From: Thermodesulfobacterium thermophilum DSM 1276
GTDB taxonomy: Bacteria; Desulfobacterota; Thermodesulfobacteria; Thermodesulfobacteriales; Thermodesulfobacteriaceae
Direction: 5' to 3'
DNA: 64,000 bases
Assembly: GCF_000421605.1 (NCBI RefSeq)
Contig: NZ_ATXI01000005.1
Span: 1 to 64,000, forward strand
In this document: positions 42,297 through 50,408 of the stretch, piece after piece
How positions within the stretch are numbered: position 1 is the stretch's first letter
Layout: each line of letters opens with the position of its first letter
The notes under the pieces: model-generated
What the model was told of the DNA's origin: nothing
Databases searched by the model: none
What the model saw: the letters and a program-made list of their open reading frames with translations, nothing else
Made by a program: the position numbers and the translations under genes

Positions 42297-43192
42297 ACCT
42301 TCTCTTCTTCTATCAACTCTACTACTTTTTTGAGTAAGTCTTTTGCTTTTGTAGTAAGTTTTTTAGGTAGATGAATATGGTAATCAACGATTAAATCCCC
42401 TCTTTTTCCGTTGGAAAGAAAAGGACCTCTACCTTTAAGGATTACAGGGTGGCCTTCTGTAAAAAGGGAAGAAGAAACTACCTCCTCCCCTTCTAAGGTT
42501 TTGATGGTGATGAAATCGTTTAACAGAATCTCCCAAAAGGGAATTTGACAGCGATATTTTAGGTTTCCATCTACCAAAGAAAAATAAGGATGTGGTTTAA
42601 TGATTACTTCTAAGTAAAGATCGTAATCAACTCCAAGGATTTCTTTTTCTACATAAAGATAATCTCCTTCTTTTAATCCTAAGGGTATTTCTAACCAAAA
42701 CTCATTAAGTATTTTAACGTATCCTTTACCTTTGCATTCTTCACACTTTTCAGTTAGTATAAACCCTTGACCTCTACAATAAGGACAGGTAAGATAAGAA
42801 ATCATCTCTTTCCTTTGGTCATAAGTTTCTACAAAACCACTCCCTTTACAGAAACCGCATTGAGAAAGTGGACCGTCTTTTTTCTTACCTAATCCTTCAC
42901 ATTTTGGACAGATCTTCTCTTCTCCAGGAATGGTAATTTTCTTTTTTCCTCCAAGGGCTACCTCTTCTACCGTTAACTCTAAAACAGAAAAAAAATAATT
43001 TCCTTTTAAAACAGGATTTTTTAAAACTTTAACTTTAGAAGCCGTCTGATAAGATTGAAAAAACTCCTCATAACTTTTTAAAAACTCTAAAAATGCTTCT
43101 TTATCTCCTCCTCTATCAGGATGAAGTTTCTTAACCGTTTCTCTAAAAAATCTTTTAGCTTCTTCAAAGGAGTTAAATTGTCTAAAGTCCAT
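42293..43192 (-). CDS. DnaJ-like cochaperone with short J domain and zinc finger
   Basis: The 299-residue protein begins with a short J domain holding HPDRGG (about residues 23-28), the Hsp70-stimulating motif. There is no Gly/Phe linker. A substrate-binding domain interrupted by four CxxCxGxG units follows: CPKCEGLG, CGFCKGSG, CPYCRGQG, CEECKGKG. It is shorter than DnaJ (about 375 residues). No dnaK or grpE is adjacent. It is the last gene of the flagellar/chemotaxis run, so a link to that machinery is possible but unproven. Confidence 0.85.
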   Translation of the reverse strand: MDFRQFNSFEEAKRFFRETVKKLHPDRGGDKEAFLEFLKSYEEFFQSYQTASKVKVLKNPVLKGNYFFSVLELTVEEVALGGKKKITIPGEEKICPKCEGLGKKKDGPLSQCGFCKGSGFVETYDQRKEMISYLTCPYCRGQGFILTEKCEECKGKGYVKILNEFWLEIPLGLKEGDYLYVEKEILGVDYDLYLEVIIKPHPYFSLVDGNLKYRCQIPFWEILLNDFITIKTLEGEEVVSSSLFTEGHPVILKGRGPFLSNGKRGDLIVDYHIHLPKKLTTKAKDLLKKVVELIEEEKV

Positions 43193-43210
43193 AGGCTAAG
43201 TTTTTTAAAG

Positions 43211-44032
43211 TTAATCTTTTTTATAATAACAGACGGTTTTTCCTAAGATTTTCTTTTCCATATCTGGGAAAGAAACTGGAGCTATCTCTGTAGCTCCTAA
43301 AATTAAATAACCACCAGGTTTTAAAGCATTCCACAAATCTCTAAAAACTTTTTGTTTTGTTTCTTGGGCAAAATATATCAGGACATAACGACAAAAAATA
43401 ATATCAAATTTAGTCTTTACTTTTTGCGAGACTTCAAGAAGGTTTAAAATCTCAAAACGGACCATATTTTTTAGGTTATCGTTTATTTTCCAGTGAGCTC
43501 CTTCTTGTTTAAAATACTTGACCAAAAAAACCACAGGTAATCCTCTGTTGACCTCTATTTGGTTGTAAACTCCAGTTTTAGCCTTTTCGATGCTTTTTTT
43601 GGAGATATCTGTAGCATAGATATCTATTTGATAAGTCTTTAAATAAGGTTGGAAGTATTCGTGAAGGAGTAAAGCAATGCTATAAGGCTCTTGCCCAGTT
43701 GAACAAGCAGCAGACCAGATAGATAGTTTCTTTTCTTTTTCTCTTTTTTGAAATAATTCAGGAAAAATTTGATTTTTTAAAGTATCAAAGGGATGTTGAT
43801 CCCTAAAAAAATAAGTCTCGTTGGTAGTAAGAGAATCTACAATCTCGTTTATTAATTTATAGTCAGGTCTTGATTTTACTAATTTATAAAGTTCTTCTAC
43901 ATTGCTATATCCCAACGTTAGAGCAAGCTCGTTTAACCTGCTCTCTATCAAGTATTCTTTACCTTCTTTATAGGAAATACCACTTATTTTTTCAACCAGA
44001 GTTGTAAAAAACTCAAATATCTCTCTTTGCAT
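43211..44032 (-). CDS. cheR: chemotaxis protein methyltransferase CheR
   Basis: The 273-residue enzyme methylates glutamates of chemoreceptors with S-adenosylmethionine. The N-terminal helical domain ends in SLTTNETYFFRDQHPFD. The SAM site is WSAACSTGQEPYSIALLL, and DIYATDISKKSIEKAKTGVYN and FDIIFCRYVLIYF follow. It is complete for the short CheR type. It is 4 bp from cheB, which encodes the opposing enzyme. Confidence 0.95.
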   Translation of the reverse strand: MQREIFEFFTTLVEKISGISYKEGKEYLIESRLNELALTLGYSNVEELYKLVKSRPDYKLINEIVDSLTTNETYFFRDQHPFDTLKNQIFPELFQKREKEKKLSIWSAACSTGQEPYSIALLLHEYFQPYLKTYQIDIYATDISKKSIEKAKTGVYNQIEVNRGLPVVFLVKYFKQEGAHWKINDNLKNMVRFEILNLLEVSQKVKTKFDIIFCRYVLIYFAQETKQKVFRDLWNALKPGGYLILGATEIAPVSFPDMEKKILGKTVCYYKKD

Positions 44033-44036
44033 TTTC

Positions 44037-45065
44037 TTACACCTTAAAAATTTCTTTTAACCTTTGAGGGATCTGCTCTAAACTTAAAACCTCATCTGCT
44101 AATCCTGCTTCTATCACCACCCTTGGCATTCCAAAAACAACCGAAGTTTCAGCATCTTGCGCTAAAATTACCCCACCCTGTTCTTTTATCTTTTTAGCCC
44201 CCTCTTTACCATCGCTACCCATACCTGTCAAAATAAGTCCTACCGAACTTCCATCATAGGTCTCGGCTATAGATTCAAACAGTTCATCTACCGCAGGACG
44301 GCAGAAATTTCTGGGTGGTCCTTGATGAAGACGAATTTTATGTATTTCGTTCTCTTTTTTAACTACCATATGAAAATCTCCAGGGGCTATGTAAACCACC
44401 CCGGATTTAACAGGTTCTCCTTGCTCTCCTTCTTTTACTTTAAGTTGCGAAAGACTATCAAGTCGTTCTGCAAGTTGCTTAGTAAAAATAGGAGGCATGT
44501 GCTGAACAATAAGGATAGGAACAGGGAAATTTTTTGGTAGTTTGGGGATGATCTGCATCAAGGTTTGTGGTCCCCCTGTAGAAACACCTATACCTAAAAC
44601 TTTAAAATCTTCTCTCTTGAACGCCTTTTTTACCGTAGAAGGACGATAGATAGGTTGTATTCTTTTTAAAGGAACAACGCTTTTTATTTTAGGGATGAGT
44701 TGATCTTTAATTTGTTTTACACTTTCTAAAAAAGATTTGGTAGAAGGTTTAGGGACAAAGTCATAGGCTCCTATGGAAAGGGCATCAATGGTTGCTTTGG
44801 CCCCTTCTTGGGTTAAAGAAGAGAACATAATAACCTTAGAAGATGGTACTTCCTTTTTGAGGACCTTTAATGCCTCAAGTCCATCCATCTCAGGCATTTC
44901 GATGTCTAACGTGATAACATCAGGTTTTAAAGCTTTAGCCTTTTCTATCGCTTCACGACCATTTTTGGCGGTATCAACCACCTCTATATCTTTTTCTTCT
45001 TTCAAGATATCTACTATCAATTTTCTCATGATAGCAGAATCATCAACCACAAGGACACGGATCAT
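44037..45065 (-). CDS. cheB: chemotaxis response regulator methylesterase CheB
   Basis: The 342-residue protein has an N-terminal receiver domain (VLVVDDSAIMRKL; phospho-acceptor in VITLDIEMPEMDG) and a C-terminal methylesterase. The catalytic triad is visible as Ser in GVSTGGPQTL, His in VQHMPP and Asp in GMGSDGKEGA. It removes methyl groups from chemoreceptors. It is the gene before cheR on the same strand. Confidence 0.96.
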   Translation of the reverse strand: MIRVLVVDDSAIMRKLIVDILKEEKDIEVVDTAKNGREAIEKAKALKPDVITLDIEMPEMDGLEALKVLKKEVPSSKVIMFSSLTQEGAKATIDALSIGAYDFVPKPSTKSFLESVKQIKDQLIPKIKSVVPLKRIQPIYRPSTVKKAFKREDFKVLGIGVSTGGPQTLMQIIPKLPKNFPVPILIVQHMPPIFTKQLAERLDSLSQLKVKEGEQGEPVKSGVVYIAPGDFHMVVKKENEIHKIRLHQGPPRNFCRPAVDELFESIAETYDGSSVGLILTGMGSDGKEGAKKIKEQGGVILAQDAETSVVFGMPRVVIEAGLADEVLSLEQIPQRLKEIFKV

Positions 45066-45069
45066 AAGT

Positions 45070-45441
45070 TTAGAACCCCTCTAAAAGAAATTTAATTTTC
45101 GTTTCAAGCATCTCTTTATCAAAGGGTTTCATCAAGTATTCATTAGCCCCTGCTAGAATAGCATCTATTACGCTTTTTTGCTGATTCTCTGTGGTAACCA
45201 TCATTACCTTAATATTAGACCACTTAGGGTTGGAACGAAGTTTTACTAAAAATTCATAGCCATTCATTACTGGCATATGCCAGTCAAGTAAAATAAGTTG
45301 AACGTCCGGATGCTCGTTAAGAACCTTTAAGGCTTCTTCGCCGTTCTCCGCCTCTAATACTTCAAACCCCATCTCTTCTAAATACTTTCGCTCTATCTGC
45401 CTTATAGCATTAGAATCATCTACTACCATCGCTTTTTTCAT
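45070..45441 (-). CDS. cheY: CheY-type response regulator
   Basis: The 123-residue single receiver domain has the acidic pair MVVDDSNAIR, phospho-acceptor LLDWHMPVMNG, the switch Thr in MMVTTENQQ, and Lys in YLMKPFD. ATG 45441 is preferred because AGAGGT is then spaced 10 bp upstream; an ATG three codons earlier abuts that site. It is 4 bp upstream of cheB. Two CheY proteins occur in this operon; either could bind FliM. Confidence 0.93.
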   Translation of the reverse strand: MKKAMVVDDSNAIRQIERKYLEEMGFEVLEAENGEEALKVLNEHPDVQLILLDWHMPVMNGYEFLVKLRSNPKWSNIKVMMVTTENQQKSVIDAILAGANEYLMKPFDKEMLETKIKFLLEGF

Positions 45442-45465
45442 TCTTATCATACCTCTTTTAAACTT

Positions 45466-46266
45466 TTAAACACGTTTTTCTAATATAGACCCCGGTAAAC
45501 TTTCTTCATAATATGTTTTAATTATAACCTGATTTTGACTGAAAATAAAGAGGTTTTTTAGATTTTTATGTTCTATCTTAGCAAGTTCATAGGCCTCTTT
45601 GTTATAAAAATAGAGCTCTAACAAAATTTCTTTTTCGTCATAACTTATGAAACATTCAACCAGTCCTAAGTATTCTCCATAAAACTTAAGGTAAAAAAGC
45701 TTGATTTTTCCCTTTCTTTCTCGAGGAGGCCCTAATTCTATGTATCCCCAAGAACGTTCATCATTAAACAGAAAGGGGATAAAAAAACTATCTTCCTGGT
45801 AAAAAAGAGTTGCAGCTTTAACTTTGTCACCTAAAAGTTCTTTGATGCCTTCTTCTAAGGATTTACTTTTTTTGTCTTTTTTGATAAAAAGATCTGTCAA
45901 TAAATTAGAAAGGAGTTTTAACTCTTCTTTTACGTAAGGAATGTTAACTTCTTCTTTTTTACCCGCTTGAGAAAGAAGATATAAAATCTTTAAATCATTA
46001 CTGGTTTTTTCTCCAGAAACAACCTGAAGTACCACCGGGTTTCCTGTTTGCAAAACTTTTACCCTGATATTTTCTCCGACCTTAAAATCCTCTGGATTTA
46101 CTGTCCCAGCTATCCTTGCTTGAAATTTTTCTCCTCCTAACTCGAGATTTAAGGTTTTACCCTCTATTCCTACAACCCTGATAACTAACTCTCTACCCGG
46201 TCGACTAAAAAGAAACCAAAGGTTTTCTGGAAGATAAAGTATCGGTGCAGGGGCTGTTATTTGCAT
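45466..46266 (-). CDS. flagellar-operon protein, possibly FliK-like
   Basis: The 266-residue protein is not clearly named by its sequence. The N-terminal 85 residues look like a small beta-barrel (ELVIRVVGIEGKTLNLELGGEKFQ, NIRVKVLQTGNPVVLQV). The C-terminal part (SWGYIELGPPRERKGKIKLFYLKF, LGLVECFISYDEKEILLELYF) resembles the C-terminal domain of hook-length control proteins or their relatives. It has no signal peptide or membrane helix. Its position between a DUF2802 gene and cheY supports a flagellar role. Confidence 0.5.
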   Translation of the reverse strand: MQITAPAPILYLPENLWFLFSRPGRELVIRVVGIEGKTLNLELGGEKFQARIAGTVNPEDFKVGENIRVKVLQTGNPVVLQVVSGEKTSNDLKILYLLSQAGKKEEVNIPYVKEELKLLSNLLTDLFIKKDKKSKSLEEGIKELLGDKVKAATLFYQEDSFFIPFLFNDERSWGYIELGPPRERKGKIKLFYLKFYGEYLGLVECFISYDEKEILLELYFYNKEAYELAKIEHKNLKNLFIFSQNQVIIKTYYEESLPGSILEKRV

Positions 46267-46281
46267 GGGTTTATCTTATTT

Positions 46282-46623
46282 TTACCTTAATTTTTTAGAG
46301 GATAAAATAACCTCTACCTCTGCTTCACTTATTTTAAGCTGCTTAGCTATTTCTTTAGGGCTTAAACCTCTTTCTGAAAGATAAAAAACCTGGTCTTTAA
46401 CCGACCTATCTTTACTCCTTCCTTCTGCTAAAGGTTTTGATGCCTTTTGAAGTTTTTCTAATTTTTTTACCAACTCTTGAGCCCTTTCTATACTTTCTTT
46501 GATTTCTTCCCATGGAAGGTCAAACACCTTTTTAAATTTTAGATAAAAAAACACAAACCCTGCTATCATCAGAAGATCTACCATCACGAGAATGATCAAA
46601 AAAGTAATAGTCAAATCACCCAT
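46282..46623 (-). CDS. DUF2802-type membrane protein with C-terminal HTH
   Basis: The 113-residue protein has one N-terminal membrane helix (LTITFLIILVMVDLLMIAGFVFFYL), a helical linker and a C-terminal HTH-like segment (VFYLSERGLSPKEIAKQLKISEAEVEVIL). DUF2802 proteins of this layout occur beside flhF-flhG-fliA-che genes in other proteobacteria-like genomes, as here. Their function is not established. Confidence 0.7.
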   Translation of the reverse strand: MGDLTITFLIILVMVDLLMIAGFVFFYLKFKKVFDLPWEEIKESIERAQELVKKLEKLQKASKPLAEGRSKDRSVKDQVFYLSERGLSPKEIAKQLKISEAEVEVILSSKKLR

Positions 46624-46625
46624 CC

Positions 46626-47414
46626 TTAACCCCTAAACACCACTCCCTCTATTTCTATTTTCTGGGGCACAGGAGTTATTCCCTTTTTTTTGATTTCTTC
46701 TTTTAAATTTTCTTCTAATTCCTTTTTCTTGTTTACATCAAACCAAACAGATAAAGGTACTTTTTGTAACTTTTCATAGATAAATTCTCGATAAGCTGTT
46801 TCTGAATTGACGATTTCTTTCATCGTAGTGCTATTATCAAAATAAAATACCAAATCTACGTTTAAATAGTCTTTGTTTCCTACAGGGATTAAAAGTTCTT
46901 TCATTTCAAGCTTATAGGGATAGTATGTGTCTTTTTGCTCTATTTGAGATATGATGATTTTAGAGACCTTGGAAGTTTCAGTGGCGTTTACAGGTGTTTT
47001 TTTCTCAACTGAAGATTCGGTTATTTCAGAAGGAGGCTCAACCTTAGAAGTTTGTTGCGGTTCTTTAAAAAAAAAGATTTTAAATACTAAAAAGATACCT
47101 GCCAAAAGAAGTACTGTAGAACCTAATATACCCCATATCCATGGATTTTTAAATTTTTCTAAATAACTTATTTTAGAGGGTTTAGGTGTCTCTTCTGAAG
47201 GTATTTCTTTAGAAACAGACTCTTCAGGTTTTTCTATCAATTCTTCTACTAATGTAGAGGCTTTTTCAGGAGGAAGAACTTCTTCCTTGGTTTCCTGTTC
47301 GACTTTTACCTCCTCTTGCTTTTCAGATTGAGATGGTTCTTTTATTTCTTCTGAAGAAGTTTGTTCTAAATCTTTTTTGATCTCTTCTAAGTCCTTTTTT
47401 AGTTCTTCTTCCAA
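46626..47414 (-). CDS. membrane-anchored protein with FliL-like C-terminus
   Basis: The 262-residue protein has a Glu/Lys-rich, disordered N-terminal 80 residues, one membrane helix (WIWGILGSTVLLLAGIFLVF, about 92-112), and a C-terminal domain (about 165-262: MKELLIPVGNKDYLNVDLVFYF, then SETAYREFIYEKL) reminiscent of FliL or SPFH-like domains. A true fliL lies at the other end of the operon. I cannot assign a function, but co-location suggests a motor-associated protein. Confidence 0.5.
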   Translation of the reverse strand: MEEELKKDLEEIKKDLEQTSSEEIKEPSQSEKQEEVKVEQETKEEVLPPEKASTLVEELIEKPEESVSKEIPSEETPKPSKISYLEKFKNPWIWGILGSTVLLLAGIFLVFKIFFFKEPQQTSKVEPPSEITESSVEKKTPVNATETSKVSKIIISQIEQKDTYYPYKLEMKELLIPVGNKDYLNVDLVFYFDNSTTMKEIVNSETAYREFIYEKLQKVPLSVWFDVNKKKELEENLKEEIKKKGITPVPQKIEIEGVVFRG

Positions 47415-47415
47415 A

Positions 47416-47799
47416 CTATCCTCCTAAAACTTTTTCTAATTTTTCCTTTAAAGTTTCAGGGGTAAAAGGTTTAACTATATATTGATTAACCCCGTGTTTT
47501 ATAGCCTCTATAACGTTGTCTTTTTGTGCCTCAGCTGTTACCATTACAAAGAGAATATCTTTAAAATTGGGGTCGTTTCTTACTGCTTTTAAAAGATCAA
47601 GACCACTCATCTTAGGCATGTTCCAGTCAGAAATGATAAGGTCTATTTTTTCTTTTTTTAATAGTTCTAATGCAGAACTTCCGTCGTCTGCTTCAAAGAT
47701 GTTTTTAAAACCCAACTGGGTTAAGATGTTTTTTATGATCTTTCTCATCGTAGCAAAGTCGTCTACTACCAGTATCTTTAAATCAGTATTTAGAGCCAT
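47416..47799 (-). CDS. cheY: CheY-type response regulator adjacent to fliA
   Basis: The 127-residue receiver domain closely follows classical CheY: LVVDDFATMRKII, LIISDWNMPKMSG (phospho-acceptor), VMVTAEAQKDN and YIVKPFTPETL. It resembles enteric CheY more than the second copy at 45070-45441 does, so it is the best candidate for motor switching through FliM. It lies 5 bp downstream of fliA, the common position in deltaproteobacteria-like genomes. Confidence 0.94.
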   Translation of the reverse strand: MALNTDLKILVVDDFATMRKIIKNILTQLGFKNIFEADDGSSALELLKKEKIDLIISDWNMPKMSGLDLLKAVRNDPNFKDILFVMVTAEAQKDNVIEAIKHGVNQYIVKPFTPETLKEKLEKVLGG

Positions 47800-47804
47800 A
47801 CCCC

Positions 47805-48554
47805 CTATCCTCCTCTCTTAGACTGATTTAAAACACTTCTAAGTTTTATGATAGCTTGGTTATGAAGTTGAGAAACTCTACTTTCTGTACACTCCAAAAC
47901 TTTTGCAATCTCTTTCATGGTAAGTCCTTCATAGTAATAAAGAGCCAGAACTAAACGCTCTTTTTCGGTAAGATGTTCTAAAGCCTTTTCAAGCTTCTCC
48001 TGTAGCTCCTTTAAAGAGTATTTTTCAAAGGGATCTTCTTTGGTATCTCCTATAAACTCAAAAATGTCTTCTTCTTCTAACTCTGGGATTCTTTGTTTAA
48101 AGCTTTGAATGTCTATAAAAGTAATCCCTTTAATGTTTTCTAAAAGCCTGTGATATTCGTCTAAACTTAAATTCATAGCCTTAGCAATCTCTGTTTCTTC
48201 TGGCATTCTTCCTAAATCTTTATATAAATCTTTTACTTTATTTTCTAATTCAGAAATTTTATCTCTTATACTTCTTGGTATTATATCTATTTTTCGAATT
48301 TCATCAAGCATCGCTCCTTTAATTCTAAACTCAGCAAAGGTTCTAAATTTGACTTTTTTGGTAGGATCATATCGATGATAAGCCTCTATTAAACCTATAA
48401 CTCCTGCAGACACCAAATCTTCTTTACTAATTACAGGCTGCCCTTGAAAAGAATATCTATTAGCCCAGTAGTTGATAGTTGGTAAAAACTCTTCTATCAC
48501 CTTTTCTAAAGGAGGCTTTTGAAAAAGTACTTTATTAATAATCTTAGTAACCAT
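47805..48554 (-). CDS. fliA: RNA polymerase sigma-28 factor
   Basis: The 249-residue sigma factor has region 2 (DLVSAGVIGLIEAYHRYDP, FRTFAEFRIKGAMLDEIRKIDIIPRSIRDK) and region 4 (LTEKERLVLALYYYEGLTMKEIAKVLECTESRVSQLH). It directs late flagellar and chemotaxis transcription. No flgM anti-sigma gene lies in the window. Confidence 0.95.
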   Translation of the reverse strand: MVTKIINKVLFQKPPLEKVIEEFLPTINYWANRYSFQGQPVISKEDLVSAGVIGLIEAYHRYDPTKKVKFRTFAEFRIKGAMLDEIRKIDIIPRSIRDKISELENKVKDLYKDLGRMPEETEIAKAMNLSLDEYHRLLENIKGITFIDIQSFKQRIPELEEEDIFEFIGDTKEDPFEKYSLKELQEKLEKALEHLTEKERLVLALYYYEGLTMKEIAKVLECTESRVSQLHNQAIIKLRSVLNQSKRGG

Positions 48555-48581
48555 ACACTATCCTTTTTCGAGAAAGTTTTA

Positions 48582-49373
48582 TCATAAAGACACTACCCTC
48601 TCTAAAAAAGCCTCTAACCCTTGAGAAGCTTGAGGATTGTATTTCATAAGTTTGTAGGCTATTTCTTTAATTTTTAAACTGCAAGGTTTATCTGGACACA
48701 ATAAAAGATAAGGAACTTGCGAACGGATGGCTTTTTTTATACATTCATCATATGGAATTCCTCCGAGATAGGAAAGCTTTATCTCAGGTAAAAATTTTTC
48801 TTGTACATAAAGTAGTTGCTGATAGATTTTTTTTCCATCTTCTTCTTGATTTATCATATTTACTACTAAATAAAAATCTTTAATACGATGTTTTTTATAG
48901 GCTACTTTTATCAAGGCATAAGCATCGGCTATAGAGGTAGGTTCAGGGGTACAGATTACTATCCTTTCCCCCCCTAATAAAAAGAAAAACAACACGTTTT
49001 CTGAAATACCGGCTGAAGCATCAAAGATTAAGTAATCATAATTTTTAAAAGCCTCTTCCATTTGCTCTTTTAGAAGAAGTTTTTGCATAGAAGTTAGATG
49101 GGTAAGCTCTACTACTCCAGATCCTGCAGGTATGATGTCGATATTATAATCTGTAGAATAGATAATATCCTTAAGGCTCATTTCACCGTTTAACACATAT
49201 CTTATATCATATTTCGGAGAAATACCTAACATAACATCCACATTTGCCAATCCTAAGTCTGCGTCAAAAATCAGTACCTTTTGTTGTAGTTGAGTAAGGG
49301 CTAACGAAAGGTTTATCACAAAGCTTGTCTTACCTACCCCACCCTTTCCACTAGCCACAGCTATGCTTCTCAT
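48582..49373 (-). CDS. flhG: flagellar number regulator FlhG (MinD-like ATPase)
   Basis: The 263-residue deviant-Walker ATPase begins RSIAVASGKGGVGKTSFVINLSLAL. LIFDADLGLANVDVMLG is the second conserved segment. It partners FlhF in setting flagellar number and position. Directly upstream of it is flhF, as in many polar flagellates. Confidence 0.94.
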   Translation of the reverse strand: MRSIAVASGKGGVGKTSFVINLSLALTQLQQKVLIFDADLGLANVDVMLGISPKYDIRYVLNGEMSLKDIIYSTDYNIDIIPAGSGVVELTHLTSMQKLLLKEQMEEAFKNYDYLIFDASAGISENVLFFFLLGGERIVICTPEPTSIADAYALIKVAYKKHRIKDFYLVVNMINQEEDGKKIYQQLLYVQEKFLPEIKLSYLGGIPYDECIKKAIRSQVPYLLLCPDKPCSLKIKEIAYKLMKYNPQASQGLEAFLERVVSL

Positions 49374-49404
49374 AAAACCTCCTGCTTTTTTATTTTCAAA
49401 TTAT

Positions 49405-50400
49405 TTATTCAAAACCCCTTAAAAAAAGTTTTATCAAGACATCTTCCTCAGCCTTTAACAAATCTTCAGGCACTCTCTCTCCGTTAGAGATAAAGGTGAG
49501 AGGAGGAAGATTACTTTCTAACAACCAAAGTATAGGTAAACTATTTTTTATCTTATCTGTAAAGGTCAAAAATACACCCTCTACCGGAAGTTTTTCTATC
49601 TTTTCCCACAACCGTAAACCAAACTCAAAATGTTCTGTAGCCTTAACTACCCACTGGAACCTTAAAAACGGTAGCCTTTGCGCAAGTTCCTCTAAATCGT
49701 GGGTGCTAAACTTTTTGTTGAGCCCTGGTGTGTCTACTAAAATATAATCATATTTATTTAAACTTTGGGCTATTTCTTTAAAATCTTCTATGTCTACTAT
49801 GTCAAAATCTATCTCCAAAAGTTCTGCTAACCTTTTTGTCTGGAAAGCGCCTCCTATTTTATAAGTGTCTAAACTTAAAACCAACACCTTAGCTTCATAT
49901 TTATATTTATACCAAACAGCTATTTTAAAAATATTTGTGGTCTTCCCTACTCCACCCTCTCCTATAAAAATTTGGTATTTAGAATGAGGAACCACTCCTT
50001 TTTCTTTTATTTTAACAGAAATATACTCGGGAAGGTCCAGTTTTTTTTCAACCATTTCTTTAGCTATAAAAGCTGGTACTCCTTTTTCTAAGTATTTTAA
50101 GTAAGTGATATCTCTTAACTGGGGATGTAAAACCTTTTTTAAAAGCTCTTTGATTTCTTCTAAATCTTTCTTTAACTCTTGGTCAAGGGTATAAGAAAAG
50201 TTTTTAGACTTTTTGTCTTCGAGAGTCGGAGAGACAACAGGGACCTCTGTTTCTTCGATGGCTGCGGTAATCTCAAAAAAATCTCCTTCTGCGGTTTTTA
50301 CTTTTTCTGAGTTCAAAATAACTGCATCTTCCCCAAATTCCTTTTTAACCTGATTTAAAGCCTCTAAAATCGTTCTACCTCTAAACTTTTTGATCTTCAT
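49405..50400 (-). CDS. flhF: flagellar biosynthesis GTPase FlhF
   Basis: The 331-residue SRP-type GTPase has an N-terminal FRGRTILEALNQVKKEFGEDAVIL domain and an NG domain. The P-loop reads GEGGVGKTT rather than the usual GPTGVGKTT, and G3 is LVDTPGLN. The usual TKxD guanine-specificity motif appears as FTDKIKNS, so nucleotide specificity may be altered. FlhF recruits the first flagellar components to the cell pole in other bacteria. Confidence 0.9.
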   Translation of the reverse strand: MKIKKFRGRTILEALNQVKKEFGEDAVILNSEKVKTAEGDFFEITAAIEETEVPVVSPTLEDKKSKNFSYTLDQELKKDLEEIKELLKKVLHPQLRDITYLKYLEKGVPAFIAKEMVEKKLDLPEYISVKIKEKGVVPHSKYQIFIGEGGVGKTTNIFKIAVWYKYKYEAKVLVLSLDTYKIGGAFQTKRLAELLEIDFDIVDIEDFKEIAQSLNKYDYILVDTPGLNKKFSTHDLEELAQRLPFLRFQWVVKATEHFEFGLRLWEKIEKLPVEGVFLTFTDKIKNSLPILWLLESNLPPLTFISNGERVPEDLLKAEEDVLIKLFLRGFE

Positions 50401-50408
50401 CTTTTATC

